DNA from: Deltaproteobacteria bacterium
GTDB lineage: Bacteria > Myxococcota_A > UBA9042
Length of the DNA: 36,102 nucleotides
Assembly (NCBI GenBank): GCA_016875335.1
Contig: VGRO01000041.1
Span: forward strand, 1 to 36,102
Direction of reading: 5' to 3'
Below, piece after piece: positions 25,401 through 33,400 of this stretch (position 1 is the first letter of the stretch; the number at the start of each line of letters is the position of its first letter). The notes under the pieces were generated by a model that worked only from the letters and a program-made list of their open reading frames with translations, was not told where the DNA came from and made no database searches. Position numbers and translations under genes: made by a program.

Positions 25401-26476
25401 ACTGGGTGTTCTTGCAGTACGACCCGGAGACCAAGGCCAACCCGGGCGTGCTCTGGGATTGGCTGACCTACGACAAATCGGTGGCCAAGAAGCTGGGATT
25501 GGAGACCAAGCCGTGGGAACAGGCCCTGGGCGGCGGGCTGCCGATGACGGCGGGCGTCAAGGAGGGCATGGACTTCCTGGCCAACGTGCTGGCGCAGCCC
25601 GAGCCGGGCCAATATTGCTTCGACAAGTCCGAGAACAAGTTCAGGCAGTTCAGCTATGTGACAGCAACGCAAAGCGGCGTGCCCCTGCCGCAGTGCAGTA
25701 CGCCGCAGACGTGCGACGGCACGCAGGCGTGCGCGGACCTGGTCATCCCGCTCGGCACCGGTCGGCTGTACGAGACGGACTACGACCGCGACACCGGGTA
25801 CTACTTCTACGAGCGCCTGCGCCACGTGGGGTCGTTCTACGACAAGATCGCCGCCATGGGCGTGCTGACCGACCCGAGCACCTATTTCATCGGCGTGGAC
25901 TCGTCGCAGCCGGTCCACAACTACATCTTGAGCATGGGCATCTACTTCGCCAAGGAGCTCAACCGCTTGTTTGGCGGCCTGGCCGCCGGACGCGACGATG
26001 TGGTCGGCTGGGTGCGCCGACCCAATGGCAACATCGGCCCGCGGGCGTGGATGGAGCCAGCCAAATGGGACAAGGAACAGCAGCTTGCCGCCATCGACGT
26101 GCCCGGCATGTTCATCTTGCAGAACTACGCCATCTACTACGGCATGGTGTTCCTGCCGTCGAACTGGGACCAGACCTTCAACGATTCTCTACAGATCTTC
26201 CTGCAAGGATCGCAAGAACCTTTCAATCCTCCGGCCGACGCCGCGGTCGCCACCTACAGCCACGCCTTCAACGGCCGCACCTACAAGGCCGCCAAGCTGA
26301 ACAAGGACGACGGCTGGTTCAGCCCAGGGTACGAGATGGTCGTCGGCGCAGCGCAGTTGGCAGCCCGGATCGCGGCGAAGCAGACGGGTCTCTATCCGTG
26401 GATGCTCGACGAACGGGTGCAAATGATCGAAATCGCGCGCGGTATGTACGACCTGTATGGCAAAGCCTTGTTCTAG
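22457..26476 (+). CDS. Second giant metzincin-type zinc metalloprotease lipoprotein
   Basis: A 1339-residue paralogue of the metzincin encoded on the other strand at 16252-21063. A signal peptide with LLAASC (C31) is followed by a QPGALRKSLFSGEWYW segment that matches the N-terminus of the other protein. The catalytic motif is H723-E-V-G-H727-T-L-G-L-R-H733-NF with Met-turn SSIMDY (M780), as in the Met-zincin (DUF4953/DUF5117-like) family. It also shares the TGEIVSATANVYG region. Start choice: ATG 22457 has GGAGA six bases upstream; ATG 22451 would leave no space. The next gene starts 199 bp downstream. Expected to be tethered to a membrane surface; the substrate is unknown. The two paralogues flank the transglutaminase-like gene and may act on similar targets. 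Confidence 0.9.
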   Translation: MFLNVLAQPRRLCSGAAACACLLWTLLAASCAQDVGQIDRTQPGALRKSLFSGEWYWRRTVVDAPYTAGFTFVGEADDVERVRFRIDENHLIAYRSYDFVAGTDLDHSQRRKRSPGSAAGESGQPVAIYRIQSHFDIKRNYSAATGEQDNVIAENTVDRPWFERDYIRVDWTENLAPGKGFEFTVDTVATEFVKFAVTNPADPDSLLLGFRDKARKTGWRETRDPAEQRAAASADYLDFVHKLLATPQVYAGWDWDGPWSVPVCWIYGNEDCKPAEITVRSSLLKIDPAGDYEVLDYPDNALARDDKGQIIRTRALADGTIARDPDGEAVRVPMFDKFGYFRAERYGWDQRHGEVESARELKISRHDLWQQSHKDGKPIPYGQRKVRPIVYYKSIGFPKELDALAAETGKQWDEAFRKTVGALQGKDPAQVGPVFVVADNTYAVDKAGKVTDRGQRVGDLRWSMINYVAKPTRAGLLGYGPSATDPVTGEIVSATANVYGAAHQVLATSARDLLRLVRGEISPEAYGLGHVTEAEVHAALHAFAPGDKPKPKGMGAQPDQGDMAHADRVAEVQQFAARVTDREKQKAVIAKKKSALAEKPGWAEQRLAKITASGLLGNLINRQVALAHGDPALREKLSQTPPGAPLPALTQSQLLALAPHRWSTRAARSRHLERKRLLARHSIELAEFADDAVLGMAEALKDFPTDQVRKKIFDQVFLSTALHEVGHTLGLRHNFESSTDALNWPDAYWDLRGDSAEPLTEPTLAQKKAGMDDFRYSSIMDYAQRWHHDLKGLGRYDIAAIAFGYGQLVEVFANAPVDPLVVNPPDYSPTKPSDADGYAVMEPLYRDPLRVALKSQLRHYTQIPKRVFGGLAAMRQRKFVPYAQVIADMTGEGSTPDQGRKRQLWEVPYRFCSDEYTEGTPTCNMFDAGADAWEIVRSGMQQWRDHYVLQAFRRDRVGFAIEDYEYRVWSRYFLPVGLQYQNWVFLQYDPETKANPGVLWDWLTYDKSVAKKLGLETKPWEQALGGGLPMTAGVKEGMDFLANVLAQPEPGQYCFDKSENKFRQFSYVTATQSGVPLPQCSTPQTCDGTQACADLVIPLGTGRLYETDYDRDTGYYFYERLRHVGSFYDKIAAMGVLTDPSTYFIGVDSSQPVHNYILSMGIYFAKELNRLFGGLAAGRDDVVGWVRRPNGNIGPRAWMEPAKWDKEQQLAAIDVPGMFILQNYAIYYGMVFLPSNWDQTFNDSLQIFLQGSQEPFNPPADAAVATYSHAFNGRTYKAAKLNKDDGWFSPGYEMVVGAAQLAARIAAKQTGLYPWMLDERVQMIEIARGMYDLYGKALF

Positions 26477-26495
26477 AAGCTCTTTCTTCGACACA

Positions 26496-26512
26496 GCCCC
26501 GACAGCCGGGGC
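26496..26512 (+). terminator. Possible hairpin after metzincin gene
   Basis: GCCCCG (26496-26501) and CGGGGC (26507-26512) pair around ACAGC, 20 bp after the stop. No T-run follows, so support is weak. The rest of the gap to 26675 shows nothing further, apart from the GAGG ribosome binding site at its end. Confidence 0.3.
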
Positions 26513-26675
26513 GATTGCACCCCATGGCCGCGGACGACGCGGGGCGCGCGCATTGCGTTTTCAACTGCGCCAGGGGCACGCTACCGGCGGCCGTACGCGC
26601 TGCCTTTGGCGGCCTGCGCGCACCGGACCGCACGCCGGCGCCGACCCGGCCCCAACCACGCACTGCGAGGCACCC

Positions 26676-27497
26676 ATGGCGACCGCCGCCCAGGACAAGA
26701 AGAAGAAGCAGGACCCCAAAAAAATCGAGAAGAAGGACAAGAAGCAGGAAGTCCAGGAGAAGAAGGGCGCCAACGTCGCGGGCGCAGCCGCGCGCATCGT
26801 CGACAAGGCAATGTCCAAGGGCTATGCCGACCAGAAAGCCGCGCTCAAGCCCAAAGACAAGCACGCGGCGCAGGCGCTCGGCCCCAAAACCGAGGACAAG
26901 AAGAAGGTCGGCGTCGGCGAGGCCGCCGAGCGGGCGGCGTCAGGCCACAAGCCCGGCGACAGCAAGCAGGATCACCCGCTGGAAGAGGCCAAGAAACAGC
27001 TCAAGAAAGCCGAGAAGAAAGCCGAGAAAAAGGCCGCCGAAAAAGCCGACCCCAAGAAGAAGACCAAAGACAAGGCCCCACCGGTCCAGAGCAAGCTCGA
27101 CAAGGAAAAGAACAAGAAGGAACTTGCCAAGGCCGGCGTTTCGGCGGGCCTGGACAAGGACGAAGACGAGCAGCAGCCCACCGAAGGCGAGGAGCACGAA
27201 GCCGCCAAGGTCGCCGCCGTCGCCAAGGACAAGGCCCACGGCAAGGACGACAAGAGCCACAGCCAGAAGCTCAAGGGGGCCCAGGGCGCCAAGGAAGACA
27301 AGGACGACCGCGAGGAAGGGCACGGATCGGCCGAAGAGAAGCTGGCGGCCGAGATGATCGCCGCGGCCAAGGAAAAGCAGGACAAGAAGAAGGGCCGCGC
27401 CCAGAAGTCGACGCTCGTAAGGCCCGACGACGGCCACGTCAAGAAGAAGATGTGGGGCAACGCCGAGCGCGAGCCGCAAGACGCGCCTGCGGGGTAG
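26676..27497 (+). CDS. Lysine-rich, probably disordered protein of unknown function
   Basis: A 273-residue protein dominated by Lys, Ala, Glu and Asp. It has runs such as KKKKQDPKKIEKKDKK near the N-terminus and KKAEKKAEKKAAEK near residue 110, and no cysteine. Much of it should be disordered or single alpha-helix/coiled coil. The ending STLVRPDDGHVKKKMWG is less biased and may be a conserved tail. No signal peptide or known domain. ATG 26676 is chosen because GCGAGG ends five bases upstream; a longer reading back to 26457 would overlap the metzincin stop region. Unlike histone-H1-like tails it mixes acidic and basic residues, so DNA binding is not assumed. Its stop is followed at once by the inverted repeat at 27498. 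Confidence 0.75.
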   Translation: MATAAQDKKKKQDPKKIEKKDKKQEVQEKKGANVAGAAARIVDKAMSKGYADQKAALKPKDKHAAQALGPKTEDKKKVGVGEAAERAASGHKPGDSKQDHPLEEAKKQLKKAEKKAEKKAAEKADPKKKTKDKAPPVQSKLDKEKNKKELAKAGVSAGLDKDEDEQQPTEGEEHEAAKVAAVAKDKAHGKDDKSHSQKLKGAQGAKEDKDDREEGHGSAEEKLAAEMIAAAKEKQDKKKGRAQKSTLVRPDDGHVKKKMWGNAEREPQDAPAG

Positions 27498-27632
27498 GAC
27501 CCGGGAACGATTGACTCCATCGTTTCTTGGGCCCGTTTGCTTGCTCGGTGGGTCGCCAGCTCGCGGACCAAAGGCCCGGCGCCCGGCTCCATCTTGATGT
27601 GGGCGCGATCGAACTGTTGTTTTCCAGTCCCG
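27498..27632 (-). repeat. 135-bp structured repeat, left copy (inverted relative to the right copy)
   Basis: Read on the minus strand, this matches the right copy at 35110-35245. A stretch of about 53 bases (from CCTTTGGTCCGCGAGCTGG through GGGCCCAAGAAA) has only two differences. Two hairpins are kept: one around CTTTGGTC in the middle and one at the end next to the upstream gene. The hairpin differences include a compensated T-A to C-G pair. The copy starts directly after the stop of the lysine-rich gene and lies between convergent genes. Confidence 0.9.
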
Positions 27633-27688
27633 TAGCCCGCGCGTTCAAAAGCGACCGACGCCGCGGCCCCTGGCGCCGAGGCCTGCCG

Positions 27689-30385
27689 CTATTTCTTGGC
27701 CCCGGCGTTGATCCAGTCCTTGACCAAGTTCGACAGCGTCGTGCCGACGCCCTGGCTGCCCGGGGGCATCTTGCCGCCACAGCCGTGGGTGACGCCGGCC
27801 GTGACCTTGAGATAGAACAGGCTCTGGGTGGCGCTGCCAGGCTTGACGTACACGCCGGCCGCGCACTTGCTGCTGCTGACCGAGGCATTGACCAGCGCGT
27901 TGTAGGCGCTGTCTGACGTCGATCCAAGGCTGAGCCCGCCCGAAAAGCCGTGGCAGCCGGTGCAGCCGTTGGCCACGATGACCTTGTCGTAGACGTCCTG
28001 CCACGTCGCTGCGGGCGCGCAGCCGGCAATCGGGCTGTTGGTGCAGCCAGCGGTCGGGCTGCACGCATCGGTGGTGCACGGGTTGTTGTCGTCGCAATTG
28101 GGCGCCGCGCCGCCTTTGCACGCACCCGTTGCGCAGGCATCGCCGGTGGTGCAGGCGTTGTTGTCGTTGCACGGCAAGGTGTTGTTGACCTTCTTGCAGC
28201 CGGTCGCCTTGTCGCAGCTGTCGGTGGTGCAGATGTTGCCATCGTCACAGGAGACCGTCTTGCCCGTGCACGCCCCGCCGGCGCAGGTGTCTGCGCTGGT
28301 GCAGGCGTTGTTGTCGTTGCACGCCGCGGTGGTATTGGCGTGGGTGCACCCCTTGACCTTGTCGCAGGCGTCCGTCGTGCACGGGTTGCTGTCGTCGCAC
28401 AAGGGCGGCGCGCCGCCCAGGCAACTGCCGGCCGCGCACTTGTCGTTGCCGGTGCAGGCGTTGGCGTCGTCGCAGGGCAGGGTGTTGTCGGCGTGGGTGC
28501 AGCCGTTGGCGCAGCCGTCGGTGGTGCAGGGGTTGTTGTCGTCGCACGAACCTGCGCTGCCCTTGCACACGCCCGCCGCGCACACGTCGCCGGTGGTGCA
28601 GGCGTCGTTGTCGTCGCATGTCGCAGTGTTGTTGGTCTGCACACAGCCCTTGGCCTTATCGCAGCTATCGGCGGTGCAGGGGTTCTTGTCGTCGCACGCC
28701 ACGGCCTTCCCTGTGCACGCGCCGTTGGCGCAGGCGTCGCCGCTGGTGCATGCGTCGCTGTCATTGCACGCGCCGGTAGTGTTGGTGAAGACGCAACCGC
28801 TGACCTTGTCGCAACTGTCCGACGTGCACGGCTTGCTGTCGTTGCAGACCAGGGGCTTGCCGGCGCAGGTGCCCGCGGCGCACACGTCGGTCGCGGTGCA
28901 CGCATCTTTGTCGTCGCACTTGGCGGTGTTGTTGGTGTGGGTGCAACCGGTCTTGGCGGCGCAGGCGTCGTCGGTGCAGGGTTTGCCGTCGTCGCAGTTG
29001 ACCGTGCCGGACCCCGTGCACGCGCCGGCCTTGCACACGTCGCCGGTCGTGCACGCATTGTTGTCGTTGCAGGTCGAAGTGTTGGGCGTCTGGATGCATC
29101 CCTTGACTTTGTCGCACGCATCGGCCGTGCAGACGTTGTTGTCATTGCAGTCGGCGTCGGCCTTGCACTTGGGCACGCACCCCGGGATCGCAGCGTGCGC
29201 GCATGCGCCGGTCGCCGCCGTGCAACTGTCGGTGGTGCACTCGTTCTTGTCGTCGCAGGGGTTGGGTGTCCCGGCCTTGCAGGTGCCATCGGTGCACATG
29301 TCGCCGACCGTGCAGCCGTTGTTGTCGCTGCAACTGGCGGTATTATCGACCTTCTTGCAGCCGGTGGCGGCCTCGCAGCTGTCGTCGGTGCATGCGTTGC
29401 CGTCGCTGCAGTTGACCGGGTTGCCCGCGCACTTGCCGACAAAACACAGGTCGCTCTGGGTACAGGCGTTGCCGTCGTCGCACTTGGCCGCGTTGTTGGC
29501 ATGCGCACAGCCCTTGGCCGGATCGCAGGTGTCGTTGGTGCAGGGGTTCTGATCATCGCAGGGGTTGGTCGTACCCCCGCACTTGCCGGCGGCGCAGGCG
29601 TCCGCCACGGTGCACAGGCTGCCGTCGTCGCAGGCGGCGCCGTCGTTGCCCGGGCTCTCGGCGCACAGCCCGCTGGCCGGGGCGCAGGCAGCGGTGAGGC
29701 AGGGGTTCTTGCTGGGCGCGCAGATCACGGCCGACCCGGCCTTGGGGGCACACGCAGCGGTCTTTTGTGAAAGGTCACAAAACCACACGCCATTGCAGAG
29801 GTTGCCGTCGTCCTTGGCGGCACAGTCGGCGTCCACCTTGCAGGCGGGCGGCGGCGGTACGTCGGGTGGCACGTCGACGGTGACGTCGGCGGCGTCCTGG
29901 CCGCCGTCCTGCGCTGCATCCTGGGCCGCGTCGGGGGCTGCGTCGGGGACTGCGTCGGGGGCTGTCTCGGGGGCCACGCTGGTCTCGACCGCGCCGTCGT
30001 TGACCGCATCGGCGAGGACATCGGCGGCGATCTCGGGGATTGTCACCGCGTCCGGCGCATCCGCAGCGTCGGGGCCAGGCGGGAGGTCGGCGACCACACC
30101 GCCGTCGGGTGCCGGCAACTCGGCCGACACTTCGGGTGGGTCCGCCACCTCGCCTGCGCCGTCGGTGCCTGCGGCTGAATCGGTTGTGGCCTCGCCGGCC
30201 TGGGCAGCGTCGGCGGTGCCTGCGGCCCCATTGCCGTCCGGTCCAGCATCGGCTGCCGCATCGGCACCGGCCGAACCCGACGTTTCTGCCGACGCGATCG
30301 CCGCTCCGTCTTCGCCGCCGGTCGCGCCGGCACACCCGAACACGACGGCGCACAACGCCGCCCACACTGCCGCCCGCTTGTCCAT
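27689..30385 (-). CDS. Cys-rich repeat lipoprotein with C-terminal CxxCH (cytochrome c-like) domain
   Basis: An 898-residue protein. The signal peptide ends in VVFGC (C18), followed by an acidic Ala/Asp/Pro-rich linker to about residue 180. Then come about 21 units of the CDDxNPCTxDxC / CDDNDACTTGDVCxxGxCxG type. The C-terminal 100 residues change character: TWQDVYDKVIVANG leads into C808-T-G-C811-H812, a class-I haem-c motif, with M873 in a GKMPPG segment as a likely distal ligand, and an ending SNLVKDWINAG helix. This is the layout of small c-type cytochromes. Heavy disulfide content and a CxxCH in one chain both need export to the periplasm. The start ATG 30385 has GGGGGA at a good distance. 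The gene diverges from the kinase-STAND operon by 62 bp. Haem attachment and electron transfer are inference. Confidence 0.85.
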   Translation of the reverse strand: MDKRAAVWAALCAVVFGCAGATGGEDGAAIASAETSGSAGADAAADAGPDGNGAAGTADAAQAGEATTDSAAGTDGAGEVADPPEVSAELPAPDGGVVADLPPGPDAADAPDAVTIPEIAADVLADAVNDGAVETSVAPETAPDAVPDAAPDAAQDAAQDGGQDAADVTVDVPPDVPPPPACKVDADCAAKDDGNLCNGVWFCDLSQKTAACAPKAGSAVICAPSKNPCLTAACAPASGLCAESPGNDGAACDDGSLCTVADACAAGKCGGTTNPCDDQNPCTNDTCDPAKGCAHANNAAKCDDGNACTQSDLCFVGKCAGNPVNCSDGNACTDDSCEAATGCKKVDNTASCSDNNGCTVGDMCTDGTCKAGTPNPCDDKNECTTDSCTAATGACAHAAIPGCVPKCKADADCNDNNVCTADACDKVKGCIQTPNTSTCNDNNACTTGDVCKAGACTGSGTVNCDDGKPCTDDACAAKTGCTHTNNTAKCDDKDACTATDVCAAGTCAGKPLVCNDSKPCTSDSCDKVSGCVFTNTTGACNDSDACTSGDACANGACTGKAVACDDKNPCTADSCDKAKGCVQTNNTATCDDNDACTTGDVCAAGVCKGSAGSCDDNNPCTTDGCANGCTHADNTLPCDDANACTGNDKCAAGSCLGGAPPLCDDSNPCTTDACDKVKGCTHANTTAACNDNNACTSADTCAGGACTGKTVSCDDGNICTTDSCDKATGCKKVNNTLPCNDNNACTTGDACATGACKGGAAPNCDDNNPCTTDACSPTAGCTNSPIAGCAPAATWQDVYDKVIVANGCTGCHGFSGGLSLGSTSDSAYNALVNASVSSSKCAAGVYVKPGSATQSLFYLKVTAGVTHGCGGKMPPGSQGVGTTLSNLVKDWINAGAKK

Positions 30386-30447
30386 GCCGTCCCCCGCCCG
30401 ATCGAGCCCCAGCGGCGTGGATCCCCGCCTGCCGCGCCAGGGCAGTC
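30386..30447. other. 62-bp divergent intergenic region
   Basis: The starts of the haem-type lipoprotein and the kinase-STAND gene face away from each other here, so both promoters must overlap in this short gap or extend into the genes. AGGG lies just before the plus-strand ATG at 30448. No clear promoter boxes are recognised. Confidence 0.4.
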
Positions 30448-33400
30448 ATGGTACACACGACCACGACAAAAGCCACGCGCTCGGCGGGCGGAGCGCGGGC
30501 CGCGACCTTGCCGAAAAGCACCAATGTGGCCGACAATTGCCGCGGGGCCGCGGCCGTTCCTGGCCGCCCCGTGCACTGGATGGCCTTCGCATTGCCGCCG
30601 GCCGGCACGCCGGCATCGCCACTCGCCACGCCGCAGCCCCGGCCGCTCGCGCCCTTCGCGTTGCCCGCCGCGGGCGAGGTCATCGACCAATTTCGCATCA
30701 TCCAACTGCTCGGCCGCGGCGGCATGGGCGCGGTGCTCTTGGCGCGCGACGAGCGGCTTGGCCGAACGGTGGCGCTCAAGCTCACCCGCCCCGACCGGCT
30801 CGACGCCGATCGCGCGGCGGCGATGTGGGCTGAGGGCCGCATCACCGCCCTGTTGTCGCACCCGAACATCGTGACCATCCACGCGATCGGCCGCTGGGGC
30901 AACGTCCCCTACCTGGCCCTCGAATACGTACCGGGCGAAACGTTGCGCGAGCGGCTGAACGCCACATCGCCCGGTCCCTTGGAGATCCTGCGGATCGGCG
31001 CGACGGTCGCCCGGGCCCTGCAAGCCGCCCACGAGGCCGGCGTGGTCCACTGCGACCTCAAACCCGAGAACATCTTGCTGCCGCCCGATGGTCGCCTGCG
31101 CGTGGTCGACTTCGGAATCGCTTCGGCCGCGGTCGATGCGAAGCCGCGCAGCCCGGCTGGCCCGGCACTGGTGGTGGGCACGCCCGAATACATGGCGCCC
31201 GAGCGCTTCGAGGGCAAGCCGATCGCGCCCCCCGTGGACCTGTGGTCGCTCGGCATCCTGCTGTACGAACTGGCAACGGGCCAGCGCCCCCACGATCCAC
31301 CGCGCGACATGGCCAGCGCCGCGACGCTGTCCGCGCGGATCACCCCGGATGCGCACGAGGTGTCCGCCCAGACGGCAGTCGGCAGCGCTGGCGATTCCGG
31401 TCCGCTCGACGACGCGGGGCTGGCCGCAAGCCGCCGCCGCACCATCGAGGCCCGGGTGGCCGACCCGGCGTGGCGGCTGCCCGAGCACCCGCGGATGGAC
31501 CCGGCCCTGCACGCGCTCGTCGCCAGCCTGTTGCTCCGCGACCCGTGGCAGCGACCGGGGGCCGCAGAGGTGGCTGACCGGCTGACGCGCATGCTGGAGC
31601 GCGGCGACCACGCCGATCGCGACGCGGTGCCATTCCGCGGGCTTGCGGCGTTCGAAGAGCGCCATTGCGCCCACTTCTTTGGTCGCGACGCCGAGATTGA
31701 CGCCCTGGTCGAGCGGATGCGCCGATCGAGCGTGGTCCCCGTGGTCGGCCCGAGCGGCGTGGGCAAGTCCTCGCTGGTGCAGGCGGGCCTGATTCCGCGC
31801 TTGCGCGAAGCGCGGCCGCTGCACCTGGTGTCCCTGCGTCCGGGCGAGCGGCCGCTTCTGGCGCTGGCAGCCCGCCTGGTCGAACTGGACAGCAGCGCCG
31901 TCACCGCCGGTGCGCGATCGCAAGCCGAAGTGCTCGCCGACCGCATCCGCCAGGAGCCCGGCCACGCCAACGTGATCCTGCACGGCCTGGCGGCGCGCCA
32001 CGGCCAAGTGCTGCTTTTCGTCGACCAGTTGGAAGAGGTGGTGACGCTCGGCACGCCGCGCGCAGAGGCCGACGCCTTCCTGCAGGCCGTCCTCGGTGCC
32101 GCCGACCCCATTGACCCGCTGGTGCGGGTGGTGTTCACGTTGCGCGACGACCAGCTGGTTCACGTCGGCGGCGGCGACGCCATGCGCGCGGCGCTTTCGC
32201 ACATCGAGATTGTGCGCCGGCCCGGCCCTCTGGCGTTGCGCGACGCGGTGCTGCGGCCCTTGCAGCGCCAGAACTACCGCTTTGACGACCCAGCGGTGGT
32301 CGACCGCATGGTCGCGGACGTGGGCGACCACCCCGCGGCCCTGCCGCTTTTGCAGTTCGCCTGCGCGCAACTGTGGCAACGCCGCGACGACACAGCGGGT
32401 CTGCTGCGGGCCGCGGACTACGCGGCGATCGGCGGCGTGGTGGGGGCGCTCGCCAGCCACGCCGAGGCGCAGTTGGCCGGGCTGGACGCGGCCGATCTCG
32501 ACGCGGCTCGTCATTTGCTCTTGCGCCTGGTCACGCCGGCAGGCACGCGCCAGGTCGTCGCACGCGAACAGGCCCTGGCGGGCCTTGGCCTCCCGGGCGC
32601 GAGGATCGCGGAACGTCTGCTGAACGCGCGCCTGCTGCACAACCGACGGTCCACCGGCGGGGGCGTCTGGCAGCTCGAACTCGCCCACGAGTCGCTCGTG
32701 CAACTGTGGCCGCAGTTGGCGCGCTGGATCGAAGAGTCGAGCGACGAACGCAGCGCGGTCGCCGAGGTGACACAGGCCGCGCAGGTGTGGCGCAGCCGCG
32801 GCAGCAAGGGCGACGGTCTGTGGGCGCTGGACAGCGTCCTGGACTTCCGGCGTCGCTTGCGCGGCGTCCGCCAGCCGATTGGCGACGACGCTCAGGCTTT
32901 TCTCGCGGCCAGTGAGCACGCGGGCCGGCGTGGCCAGCGCATCAGACGCAACGTCATCATCGCCGCGATCGCCGCGATGGCGATCGTCACCATCGCGACG
33001 ATCGAGACCACGCGGGCGTTTCGCGACCGCACCTTGCGCGAGATGGAGCACCAGCGGCAGATCCACCTGGCAGCCGCCGACATGGGCTTGGTACATCTGC
33101 GCCTGGGCCTGTGGCAACGCCGAGCGGACGGCCAGCCCGCGGCGGTTGCGGTGGGCGCGGGCCAGTTGCAATGGACGCTGCACGACGATGACCCGGCCGA
33201 GGGCGGCAAGCCCGGTCTGGAGCGCGTGCCCGACTCGGTGCGGCGCCTGCAGCGCCTCTACGCTGGCGAAAGCGTGCAGGAGACCCTGGAGACGCGCTCG
33301 GGCCCGGCGTGGCTGCGGGTGGGGGCGCGCGGCCCGGCGGCGGATCGGCCCTGCGACGACGTGTGGATTCGCATCGCCCAGCTACCTGGCTACCGCGACA

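Noticed and set aside
27527..27916. A small ORF starting in the left repeat (MGPFACSVGRQLADQR), with a twin in the right repeat
   Set aside because: The matching residues are a by-product of the DNA repeat; after the repeat the two frames diverge completely and neither has a Shine-Dalgarno sequence.
30043..33183. A 1046-residue minus-strand open frame opposite the kinase-STAND gene
   Set aside because: Composition is Arg/Gln/His-rich with no motif; the plus strand carries intact kinase and NTPase motifs.
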